NCBI GenBank assembly: GCA_949357655.1
Contig: CASHTG010000019.1
Coordinates: 1,922,001-1,986,000 of the forward strand
Length of the DNA stretch: 64,000 nt
Reading direction: 5' to 3'
From: Parascedosporium putredinis
Lineage: Eukaryota > Ascomycota > Sordariomycetes > Microascales > Microascaceae
The notes below the pieces were generated by a model. That model was not told the origin of the DNA. It ran no database searches and saw only the letters and a list, made by a program, of their open reading frames with translations. Numbering within the stretch: position 1 is the stretch's first letter; each line of letters begins with the position of its first letter. Both the position numbers and the translations under genes were made by a program. Below are positions 25,336 to 35,664 of this stretch, piece by piece.

Positions 25336-26000
25336 TATGCATGAAAAGGAAGAAGTAGCCCGCCTTATCATGTCTAACGCGCACTTTACCAAGGAGCTAA
25401 ATAACCACCTGGTTTCTTTGAATGGAGCGACGTCAGCCGGAAATGCCCCTCCTCTACGCCCATCACAAGACTCGTCAGACAGAATGGACAGCGAATACCC
25501 GATTGTTCATGGCGACCAAACGGTAACTCCAGAGCCCGCCGTCGACCAGGCCGTTCACACATCACAGACCACGCCTAGCACTCCCGGCCTCCTACCACCG
25601 TTTGATTGGGATGACTTCCAGTGTCGATATGAGAGGGCCTTGGCAGAAGCCGATGGCCGTGAGCGCGTAGTTCTCGATGAATTTGAGCAATTGTCCAGAG
25701 TAAGCTCCCCTAGATAGTAGGATTCCCCAGGGCTAATCAAGTCGGTGCAGTATTTTCGAAACTGGGCATCGGCCTCAGCAACCCACGATAATGGCCGGGC
25801 AGAAAAGAGACTCCAAACACGGCAGCGATATGTGGCACTGTCCGAAGAGACTATGACTCAAAAGCAGAAACACTGTAAGTCCCCACTAGACTTTAAGCAG
25901 CCTCGTTATTCGTATGAACTCGCTGATTATGTCCCCCAACGCAGATGACGAAGTGCTCCGTGCATTTCAAAGTGCTCTGGCTCTTTTGAGCTCTAAATAA
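25336..26000 (+). CDS. Conserved fungal protein of unknown function, helical
   Basis: Not recognised as a named family. The frame is read from ATG 25336 (MHEKEEVARLIMSNAHFTKE), although it is open from 25289 and an upstream exon is possible. It continues LNNHLVSLNG, APPLRPSQDSSD, an acidic middle, then FDWDDFQCRYERALAEADGR. Intron 25700-25750 leads to YFRNWASASATHDNGRAEKR, and intron 25875-25944 to DEVLRAFQSALALLSSK, stop at 26000. Both introns have good GTAAG starts and keep phase, which supports a real gene. The C-terminal two thirds are predicted helical with many charged residues. No signal peptide or membrane segment. Confidence 0.6.
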
Positions 26001-26852
26001 ATCCGTTACGCCACACACACACCCCACTGACACAATGAAGATAGGATTTTACCCGCAATTTCTTGAAACTTCTTGCGGGTAGCCCCGGCCCTCCCTCCGT
26101 ATATTTGCTACCAATATATCTTAATATGGTGATGGGAATGCGGCCTCGGCTGGATCCTTACAAGGGCAGTTAGTCAATAGGTGCTGTAACGCTCGAAGCA
26201 TGAAATCGCAACTTCTCCCAAGGCTTCTTCGGGTGCGCACAGGTTCACAATTGAGCGCAGGAAACCACCCCTCCCCCAACACTCCCTATTAAACAATTTT
26301 GGTTCAATAACCAACTGACTTTGGTAAACCCCTTGACTCTCCTATGTATTAGCCTTGTTTCTTTGTTCCATCCCTTTATTGCAGGTGGTGGCGGGGCGGG
26401 GGACTCATCACCCGATGACACCACACTCGACCACCGAATTGTACCATTGGAGAAGGCTGTGAAAATGATTAGATAATCAGCGATCTAAATAAACGCTCGA
26501 CGAAGATCACAAGTTCTCACCTCGCCCATCTGCGACCACTTTGATACCTTCGTCAAACGCAAAGCCACCCTCGCGCAAGCCGCGAACGCTGATGGCTAGA
26601 GCCAACCCTGAGATTAAATGTGCAGGGCTGCCAAGTATTAATACACTTTGGCGTCCAGGACGCGATGACATGCTGGTCCAGGCCTGAACTGCCTCAGGTT
26701 TCAAACGTATTATTCTTCTCTCACGGTCGCTCCCTTCCCTGATCATCATAGCTAACTTTTTTTCTTTACCAGGATGACCTTAGAGACTTTTTACCCTTCA
26801 TTTCTCGAATGAGGCGTTACAGCTATTCCAACACCAATTTTGTCATCTCAGC
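26001..26852. other. Intergenic region
   Basis: Contains only short frames with no family motif (for example 26507-26749 on the minus strand). The upstream exon of the DUF3807 gene must lie in its right part: a plausible 3' splice site is at about 26854 (CTTGCAG before GCTAAGCC). Confidence 0.4.
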
Positions 26853-27307
26853 TTGCAGGCTAAGCCTGAATATATCTACGTCCCTCATGTCCCTTTCTTT
26901 GACCAAAAACCATCGACAAACGAGTCAGAACAAACCATTTCCGACCACAGTCTAGAGTATTATGCCGATGGAGAGATACGCACCCTGACCGATGAGCAAA
27001 TAAAGATCTTTAGGCACTCGGAATTATTTGCTCTACGACGCCAAAGCAGCGCCAACACCCTTGCCACCCAACATGTACCAGCACCATCGAATAAGCCCGT
27101 GGGGCCGGTCAGCTACAGACGAGATTGCGCCCCTTCGCATTTTACAAGGCGACGGGAAGCTAAAAGATTTTGGAAAATCGATTGACCAGGAAAAAGAGAC
27201 GAAAACCCCAGTTAGCTCAGCATGCCAAACAGGAGCCGAAGGCTGATTTACGAAAACGGACTTGGGATATCGTTGAGCCTGGTCTTGACAGTCTAAATTA
27301 TGATTGA
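26853..27307 (+). CDS. DUF3807-family protein, 5' exon not defined
   Basis: Short nuclear-looking fungal protein of unknown function. Visible: KPEYIYVPHVPFFDQKPS, then the family core LEYYADGEIRTLTDEQIKIF and RHSELFALRR, then a basic stretch. A frameshift at the A4 run 27174-27177 moves the frame; with it the protein continues RLTRKKRRKPQLAQHAK and ends ADLRKRTWDIVEPGLDSLNY at 27307, the usual DUF3807 C-terminus. The first residues are not certain: the beginning at 26853 coincides with a likely 3' splice site, so at least one exon is missing upstream. Assignment rests on the core motif and the conserved C-terminus. Confidence 0.72.
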
Positions 27308-28712
27308 AATGGTCTGCCTTTCAGTGCATTCTTGACTATCTCTCTTTGGTAGACACTCGTCTTGAGCGGACCCTTACCGGCTGGATATCCCTAGCCTGTG
27401 ACATGCTAGGGAGGTGTTTTACGAATGGTGAGTGAGGAATTAAGTTCATCGTTCTATTTCTGCTTATGATGACTCATGTTGTCATCCTTATACGGACAGA
27501 TGCTATACGCTTCTCAAAATAGCATCACTCTGGCGACCCCTAATCTTCTCTCTGAATCTTTCTTCGAACGAGCCTTCCTCTCTTTACTTGCCCCTATGCC
27601 GGACACTAATACCCGCTATCACTAGATCTCGGTATATCCAGCATGCAGACAGTTGACACGCTGGCTTGGGCCCATGCATTTCTCTAGGATTGGTAGTCTC
27701 GTTCTTTCAGCGCCGCCTTTAGGTCCAGTGTGGACATCGGCCTAGGTGCTTGGTCACGTGCATAACATCTGACCTCGCGATGAGATGCATCAAAATTGGG
27801 CTCTCCCGAATCCGATGTGGATGACCAATATATATAGATATATGATGGTGGGTAGTCCTTTGATCTGGTCGATGGGGCTGGTGGTGATCAGCTGAAAAGT
27901 CTCATCTAGGAGGTGGTTGTGGAGCTTTGCTCCTGAGAATACATGTCACTTCACCATCTTTTCAAGAGTTGAGACGTAATGTTGTTTAGGTCTCGGTTCT
28001 TGAAGAGGTTCTCCAGCTGCAAGCTTATATTGTCCTCTAATTTCTTGCTCTGATTAACACCGTCTATTGAACGGCTCTGACTTGCGACCGTCCACCCTAC
28101 GTAGCAAAGCCGTTTAGTCAACGCGGCAATATAGTCCGATTTCCCACTTACAGCGCAGCGAAAAGATCCATCATCACACGTCTTGTGCGTCTTCAAAATT
28201 ACTCTTGAAGCAGGTCCATGCCGTTATCTAGTATTTGATTCTTGCAAAGAGCCAGTTGACGAAGGCCATAAAAAGAGCCCTAGGAACAATTGATTAATGC
28301 ACTGCAAGTACGGCCGTCGCGTACTTGATAAAAGGCACGGTATAGATTTGATTTGAAGTTGGCTTGAGGGCGTCACGTACTTCCTGGTTGAGGGTTATTG
28401 GGGCCGCTATCGAGGTACTTTTACTCTTCCTGGTGGCTCGGACACTACCTCCTCTGTGTGGTGTGAGCTTAGGTCTTCCCCACTGTGTCCGCGAATTTTC
28501 CGCCCAACCAAAACAATCAAATGTGAGTGCTTCTTTGCCCCGCCCTTCTTTCCACCCCTCATCGCGATCGGTGTGATTGCATCCATCTTTGCAACACCCA
28601 TACCCAGACCTCGCCCTACGCTGTTTTTCGCGGCCCCAAGTATTTTCGACGCAAGATTTGTCCCCGTCACTGCGCATTAATCCCGGCCAACAGCACCTTG
28701 CTGCTAGCCACG
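27308..28712. other. Intergenic region with CK2 alpha 5' flank
   Basis: 1.4 kb without a gene I can support. The minus-strand frame 27951-28196 (81 codons, ending NLFKNRDLNNITSQLLKRW) and the minus frames at 28294-28677 are open but show no recognisable family. Pyrimidine-rich DNA precedes the CK2 start. Confidence 0.4.
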
Positions 28713-30219
28713 ATGGCTCGGGTATATGCCGATGTCAACCAGAATATGCCCAGGTCCTACTGGGACTACGACAGCGTCAATATCAGTACGTTTCCTTGAC
28801 TATAGTGCTAGGCTCTACGCCTCGTAGGCGCGACGATTCTCTCCTCTCGCATACTTCTCATGAATGGCCATAGCTAACTTGATCTAGGTTGGGGTGTTCT
28901 CGAAAATTACGAAGTGGTTCGTAAAATAGGTACGCCCATATCCCAGTGCCCAATGCACTTTATATACGTCTTACTTGCCTACACTTCCATACTTCTTTCT
29001 GTCTGTGCAACTTCTCCGCTAATAACCGCAATATGAGTCTAGGTCGAGGCAAATATTCCGAGGTATTCGAAGGCATCAATGTGGTGAACTATCAAAAGTG
29101 TGTTGTGAAGGTGCTCAAGCCAGTGAAGAAGAAGAAGATCAAAAGAGAAATCAAGATCTTGCAAAACCTTGCAGGAGGGCCAAATGTTATTGCTCTCCTT
29201 GACGTTGTAAGGGACTCGCAGGTTCGTCACTAGAAAAATCCTCTCTCTTCCTACTCTTCTCTCTTGCTAGGACCCCATATTTCATTATGGTAAGTACTTG
29301 TTTATAACTGCTGACAATATGCTAGAGTAAAACTCCTTCTCTTATCTTCGAACATGTCAATAATACCGACTTCAGAAATCTCTATCCGAAATTCACAGAT
29401 TTAGATGTGAGGTTCTACATCTTCGAGCTTCTCAAAGCCCTAGACTTCTGTCATAGCAAAGGGATCATGCATAGAGACGTCAAACCCCATAATGTTATGA
29501 TTGATCATGAGAACAGAAAGGTATGTTCTTGCCCTATAACTGAGACCTCTTTAGGAAACGTTAGGATGAGCAGTCATACGGGGTTATTGGCAGTCTGTGT
29601 TGACCTCTATCCCTTGTGATTAGCTTCGCCTCATTGACTGGGGGCTAGCCGAGTTCTACCACCCGGGGACCGAATACAATGTTCGTGTTGCCTCACGCTA
29701 CTTCAAAGGTCCGGAACTACTTGTCGATTTCCAAGAATACGACTACAGCTTAGATATGTGGAGCCTGGGGGCCATGTTCGCCTCGATGATCTTTCGAAAG
29801 GAACCGTTTTTCCATGGTCAGAGCAATTCAGACCAGCTCGTCAAGATCGCAAAAGTCCTTGGCACAGATGACTTGTTCGACTATCTTGACAAATATGAGA
29901 TTGAACTTGATACACAATATGATGATATAATTGGCCGGTTCCCAAAGAAGCCCTGGCACAGTTTCATCACTACCGAGAACCAGCGGTTCGTGAGCAATGA
30001 GGCCATCGACTTCCTCGATAAGCTGCTTCGATATGACCATCAGGTATGCCAGTCAATCTTGTTATACCAAGCATTATACTAACATGCCGGTAGGAGCGTC
30101 TCACTGCCAAGGAAGCCCAAGCCCACGCCTACTTCAACCCCGTACGGGATGAGGTAGTCTTCAAACAAAATCTAGCTGCAAACGCCGCAGCGGCAGCGAG
30201 CGCCGCAGCCAACAATTGA
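28713..30219 (+). CDS. Casein kinase 2 catalytic (alpha) subunit
   Basis: Constitutive Ser/Thr kinase of acidic sites. Six exons: 28713-28785, 28888-28929, 29043-29221, 29326-29520, 29624-30043, 30094-30219. All introns (50-113 bp) are in phase and the gene has no frameshift. It starts MARVYADVNQNMPRSYWDYD. Kinase landmarks: Gly-loop GRGKYSEVFEG, catalytic Lys in CVVKVLK, the CK2-specific basic cluster KPVKKKKIKREIKIL, loop IMHRDVKPHNVMI, the CK2-type DWG (LIDWGLAEFYHPG) in place of DFG, and RYFKGPELLVD. It ends with HAYFNPVRDE and an Ala-rich tail (AANAAAAASAAANN). This is one of the best preserved genes of the window. Confidence 0.97.
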
Positions 30220-31057
30220 GTAAAATGCCGTATACACTCACAACTTTGCCACTGTAATGTTAAAGAATCTGGTGAAGGGCAAACAAAGGCCGAATGCAAT
30301 TCACAATCAGGATAACAGCAATCGTCCTTATTTGAGCGACATGCGGCAGACATTCCACTACTCCACAACCTAAAGCTCTGACTCCTAAGAACCCTTTGCA
30401 GCAGTACCGGAAAGCATTTGCGGCCCAGTCCGTCTGAGCATCCCCGTCCCTCACAGAGTGTCGGTGCTTTGCTTAACTCTGCCCTAGATGCTTCCTCTCT
30501 CTAGTCACCGCCCTTTCCTCAATATCTGCCTCACTTGTGTGAACTAACTGTCGTTTTCTTTCTCGACACGGCCTCGCATAGCTTTTCTACACGAGCGTAT
30601 CCAGAGGCTCATTGACCACGATCGAATAATGAACTTTGGGACGAAGATCAGTCGCATTGCGTCGAAACCGTCCTCGTCGAAGGATTATTGGTGGGTTGCC
30701 TATGGTGGTTTGACTGTTTATTAATTGATTGACTGCGGATGGATTGTTCTATTCGCTGGCGGGAAAGCGTGTGGCATCCTTTTCTTCATCTCTTGTTCAC
30801 TTTTTAGCAGAGTTCAAGTAATCACAACGGTCTTTTGCAGTCACTTGTACCTAGTATAACTTGCGACGGGTGGTCATCCCTTCAAGATTATTGTTTCATG
30901 GTACCACCATATATCTTACCTTCGGTTGGCCTTGGCGGCCGCGACTGAATCGCCGTACATCCAAAACGCAAACTTTGAGCATCCCGAAATGGCGAGATGG
31001 AAAGAGCCGATATAGATTCGGATGAACGGCAAGGGGATACCCAAAGCATCCGACGCA
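30220..31057. other. Convergent intergenic region
   Basis: 3' flanks of CK2 alpha (+) and the Atg6 gene (-). No supported gene or repeat. Confidence 0.45.
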
Positions 31058-32615
31058 TCATTCATGGCGGGCTCGAGTACTAACATTGCTCGCATGGGCG
31101 AGCAAGAACTTGCAGCACGTCAAAGTTAATTTGCATGCTTTGGTCCAGGATTCGTCCTGCGCAATTCCAAGCTTGATGCTGACGTCGCCAATACGTTCCC
31201 CGTCGATCCTGTACGGTAACTTAAGCGCCGGGCGCACACTAGACTCTGTTTCTTTCTCAACAAAAGTCCCGAGCTGCCTCACGAGCTCAAGAAAGGCTAC
31301 CATAGCAGCATTAAGCTTTCGGTGCATGAACGTCAGCCCCAACGGGGTATCTCCCGATGAGAAGAGTTCTAATCCATTGCGTTTGGGGGCGGAGGAGGTG
31401 CTCGGGGTTCACGATCTGTTCGAAAACGGCTGGAGGAAGGCGCCGGGTATTCTATGCGAATTATTTTTGAAGAGCTTCCCAAAGGCTGAGGCTCAAAACC
31501 TGAAAATTTGAAATCCAGTTTCTCGGCAACAGTCACGAGAAGTAGTAAGGCATGGCCCCATGCAGCGTTAATCTCAGGCCAATCCACAGGCTTGCTGGAA
31601 AGGCGGCCAAGGCGAAGGCCGTTGATCGTTGCAAACGTTCCATCATGGCTAATGCAAAAGGTGTCATTGTAGACATTAGAGCGCTGCAATCTCTCTAGGA
31701 GTTGTGAGTCATGGTCAAACCGAGAGTTGACGCTGTCACGCTGATTCTGGAATTCGGAGAGCCTAAGGGCAAACTCATTCCGATCGCGCCAGAAATGCTC
31801 TTCCTCGACGTCGAGTGCTACTATCTCCTCCTCGAGAGTACGAATCTCCTCATCAACAAGCTCCTTGTCTCTTTCAAGCCTTAAAAGCTCTTCCATGGCT
31901 TGGGATTCGTCCATCTCAGCTCTCTTCAGGGCATCTTGTTGCAATTTAACATCGTCGTCGCTGGGTTCCTCTGTTTGAAGTTCTTTCAAGTACGAGATAT
32001 AGGCATCTCTCTCCTTGGTAACAACCTCTAGCCTCTTTTGAAACTCGTCAATGAGGATATCTGTGCATTCCACACATACTGGATGATCAATATCCGATCG
32101 AGCTGACAATATCTCAAAAGTTTGTTCATGCGCTCTATTTGATAGGCGTCCTCCTTGTTATCTGCGTCACCGTCTGGGTGTATACCAGCGCTCCTATCGG
32201 CAATTGCGTGTCTCTGCAGGGCTGGGGGCGACCAAGACGTTCCAACTTGAGATTGGGTGAGATAAATGAATGACATGGATGGATCCCTGGCTGGGTAGTA
32301 AGCGCCGCCCGGAGTGCGTTTAAAGGCAGGCCCAGGAGCTTCTTGCGCAATATTGTTATATAAAGACATGCGCTGCTTTTCTATAGGCTTATCTTGAGGG
32401 GGGCTGGCTGTATATTGGTTGCCTTGGAGGGAGTGTTGTGTGATGAAGAAGCTGTCAACAGTATCAGCTAATAAACTGACGTAGACTAAACTGGGGAGAA
32501 CACTAGAATGGAGGAATCACGAACCCACTAATAGATCGTATGCAGCCGGATTTAAGTTTTGGAGGGAACTTTCCAGTCTTAGAGGCAAGCGGCATTTCTG
32601 ACAGTAGCTAGCCAT
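31058..32615 (-). CDS. atg6: Beclin-1/Atg6 (Vps30), Vps34 complex subunit
   Basis: Shared subunit of the autophagy and endosomal Vps34 complexes. It starts at 32615 with MASYCQKCRLPLRLESSLQN and LNPAAYDLLV; intron 32524-32452. Then MSFIYLTQSQV (BH3-like region), LSARSDIDHPVCVECTDIL (CxxC), a coiled coil (KRAEMDESQAMEELLRLERD; LVDEEIRTLEEEI), the evolutionarily conserved domain (RSNVYNDTFCISHDGTFATI, NGLRLGRL, WPEINAAWGHALLLL) and the C-terminal BARA domain (PLGLTFMHRKLNAAMVAFLE, LTCCKFLLAHASN) to 31058. Three frameshifts, all on homopolymers: G6 32398-32403, A4 32116-32119 and G5 31385-31389. Each restores an expected family sequence. The ATG14/UVRAG-family partner lies 6.5 kb away. Confidence 0.93.
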
Positions 32616-33146
32616 TATGGCGGGATCTGGGTAGCTCAAAGTATGTGCGCTTCTTGAGGGTCTCAATTGTGCGGAGTTCGGTAGGATAGGATACAATCGT
32701 GGAAGGCGATGGGTCTTGTAAGAACGAAATGTCCAGCAACTCTATATCGCCTAAAGGAGTTGTGCGAAACTTGATATTTATTTCAGGAAGAAAAGGTAGA
32801 AATACTAGTTAGCCTCAACGTGGAGAGCTCGGGACATCCACTCCACATTTTGGGATGGTATGATGTTGATGGATGCGGAATTCATCATCTCCATCAAGTT
32901 CAAGACCGAGGCCACGAGCGGCCCATGCACAGTGCGATGTGGCTGATTCGATTCATGCACAACCTCACGCTGCTCTTTTGCATGTGCCGACCCCAATATT
33001 GACATGGCAACCGCAACAGTACTGTGCTTGCTGATGCACTTGCCATTTCCTGCTCGTTCTAACCACTCACGATATGCTTCAATTTTTATTCCAGATTTCG
33101 AAACAAATCCACATAGCACTTTTAACAAGCAACCTCTAGCATTATC
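32616..33146. promoter_or_regulatory. Divergent 5' region, atg6 / Scm3-like gene
   Basis: 531 bp between two diverging genes. The minus-strand frame at 32805-33128 (107 codons) covers most of it, but it has no family motif and lies where both promoters must be, so I did not call it a gene. Confidence 0.4.
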
Positions 33147-35664
33147 ATGGAGCGCCCGAAGAAACGGCCAAGATTAGATGCATTCACTCGAGACAAATCT
33201 GACGACGATGACGACGAACTTAACTACGATCCAGAAGAGATTTTACAGAAGCGGGATCCTGGGTTTCGACTTGCGCAGTCACGGGCGACCGCAGCTCTTC
33301 GCCTAAAGAGTACTTTTGAGAGTATATTTGAGAAGTACGAGCGCGACTTCTCTGGCGTAGGAGACGAAATTGACCTACATACTGGAGAAATCGTTGTCAA
33401 TAACGGCCACTTACAATCAATGCGCAACGAAAAAGATGTTGGTCTCAATATCCCAACGGTTGCAATGCCAGCGCGGACGAGGAGCAGTGAGACAGCCCTT
33501 GACGCTGAGCCACTTCACATCGTCACTTCAAGAACAAGCAAGGATGAGGGCGGCTTTTCGAGCCAGGACAATGTTCATTTACCCCAAGAAGCCATAGCGC
33601 CTGTATCAGCTTCGAGAAGAATTTGTTCGAATCCCAGCTCCTCGAGGTTGTTCTCACAGCGAAACTCCCGCCTACATCTACACCAAGTCCCTCACCAACT
33701 TGATTGTTGCCCTCATTTTAATGCCCAACACGGATTAGGCGCTACGGAGCCCATATGGCAGGCTCCTCTCCTACATACCCAACCCCCGGAGTTCATCTAC
33801 GACACAGTTATTTCCTGGCCGGTATATTCTTCCTGAGCGTGACGGCTCAGATTCCATCTGGGCCCCTTCTACCAAAGATGATGGTCATGACGATGATGAT
33901 GGCCTAGAGCTAATCGTGCAAGGCCGCAAGCGGTCGGCACCGACCAGGCGGACCCCTCCCAGAACTACACCTAGCAAACTTATCAGAGTTCAATCTTCGG
34001 AGGCATGTAATTCCGGTGGGGAAGAATACATTTTAACAAACACTGCCATCGGACCAGCCCCATCAACAGAGGCTCAACTCAAGACCCATACAGCCAAGTC
34101 TATGAGAGTGAAGCGCGGGAGCGCATCAACGCGTTCGCCCGAAAGAAAGGTGGTGGAACATCCACAGCGCGTGGGGGGCTGGAGCAAAGCCAAAATTACG
34201 CCCTGCTAAAAGCTGTTCCACTAAGTCGGTAGGCAGTGGTGAAGAACCCGGGCACATCTGGCGTGGGATTTCTATACTAGATGGCTGTAAGGCTAGTAGT
34301 ACCTTGCCACCTCTTTCAATACCGCGCCCACAGTCGTCTCAATCCAAGAAGATACAAGGGGGCAGCCCGCCTTCGAGCCCGTTAGCTCGTAATGAAGGGA
34401 TGGACCGCCTTTCATCAAACACCATAGTAGTTGAACTCGCATCCAGCCTCTTATTGCACGACAGCCGCTATATTGACATCCCCGCGGTAGCCAATCAGTC
34501 TCCCGAGACAGGGAACACCGCTCCCTCAGGAGCACCCTCTCCATTCTCTCATACACAAGCTGAGCGGGCGTTGCTTACCCCTAAACTCAAGGCTTTCCCT
34601 TTGCCAGAGCAAGCATTTCAATATCCAGAAGTTCGGGTGACTAGAGAGGACGAGGCATCCGCGCGTATAACCTGTGTCCCGCCCCGATTGCGAGCTACAT
34701 CCTCGCATATTGACAGCCAACAAGGTTCTCCTACTTATAACCTTAGGGATGAGGAGCCCGCCCCTATGTACAGAAATTCGGAGGAAAAACGGAATTTCCC
34801 GTTACCCAGAAGCCCAATATCCCCGGCTTCAGATCGGCTGATGGCGCCAGTCCTACGAGCCTTCCTGTGAAGGCATTGATCTCAAAAGACCAGCGTGAAC
34901 ACAAGATCCTCGCGCCTTCAAAGATTCTCAATAATGCACCAATGGTATCTATCCAACCCAATTCGTTGCGCACAAGCTTGAGGGTTTCGTCAACAACCTA
35001 CTCGTTAGAGGAGGACCCCTCCCACTTGGTTGATTGCCAGCACCAACCTACATCATCCAACATGAAACTTTCCACATGTCCGCCGGGCTATCAAGAGGAA
35101 TCTCAAATGAGACAGAAGATTTCTCACGACCGGTTATCGTTCTATCCGTCACCGCCACGATCTCGCACTTTTTCAGTTGGGCTACCTAACAGGAGGGTTG
35201 AATCGCCAATCATACGACGCCATCTAATCACAACTCCACCGCCCAAGTCCGATGTAACTCCTACTAAACTGATTCGGTCTAGTGGTCATCGATCTCTCAC
35301 TTCGCTCGTTCCCAAGGATGACTCTACCTACCCATCTAGCGAATCTGAGAATGAGCTTACAGCGGCTCCCCGTACCGTCCACGTGCGTTTTAGATGGGGC
35401 TCAAGGCTGTATGAAGATTCGAACATGGAGGCGGACGTATATACAAGGTCTAGCCCAGCTAAAATAGGCCTGTCTGACGCTTCAAAGAGGCCGACACTGG
35501 GACGGTCCAGATCAAGAACCTCAGTGCATCCGCCCGCGCTCTTCAATACAGAGCGACCCGCCGCACCTGATGACTCCGTGGTGAGGACTCCTGGAGGAAC
35601 AATTCGCAGATGTGGAGGTATCGACCTCAAATGTGGGAAAGACTTCTGCTTCACCTGCTCCTAG
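33147..35664 (+). CDS. Scm3/HJURP-like centromere protein (CENP-A chaperone)
   Basis: Probable Scm3, which loads the centromeric H3 variant. It starts MERPKKRPRLDAFTRD, acidic block SDDDDDELNYDPEE, then the conserved block ALRLKSTFESIFEKYERDF, GVGDEIDLHTGEIVVNNGHL, which is the Scm3 family signature. A long low-complexity middle carries basic patches (GRKRSAPTRRTPP). The C-terminus ends in a small Cys-rich motif, GTIRRCGGIDLKCGKDFCFTCS, a C-x6-C-x4-C-x2-C arrangement. At least three frameshifts occur: about 33815 (the next frame reads PGRYILPERDGSDSIWAP), about 34210-34300, and about 34835. No intron is needed. The family call depends on the N-terminal block; the rest is divergent. Confidence 0.75.

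Noticed and set aside
27951..28196. 81-codon minus-strand ORF with a helical look
   Set aside because: No homology recognised and no clear exon structure; mentioned only in the intergenic note.
32805..33128. 107-codon minus-strand ORF upstream of the Scm3-like gene
   Set aside because: Fills the shared promoter region of atg6 and the Scm3-like gene and has no recognisable domain.
33620..33650. TTCGAATCCC resembling a tRNA B-box
   Set aside because: Lies inside the Scm3-like coding sequence and no cloverleaf or A-box can be built around it; no tRNA genes were found in the window.
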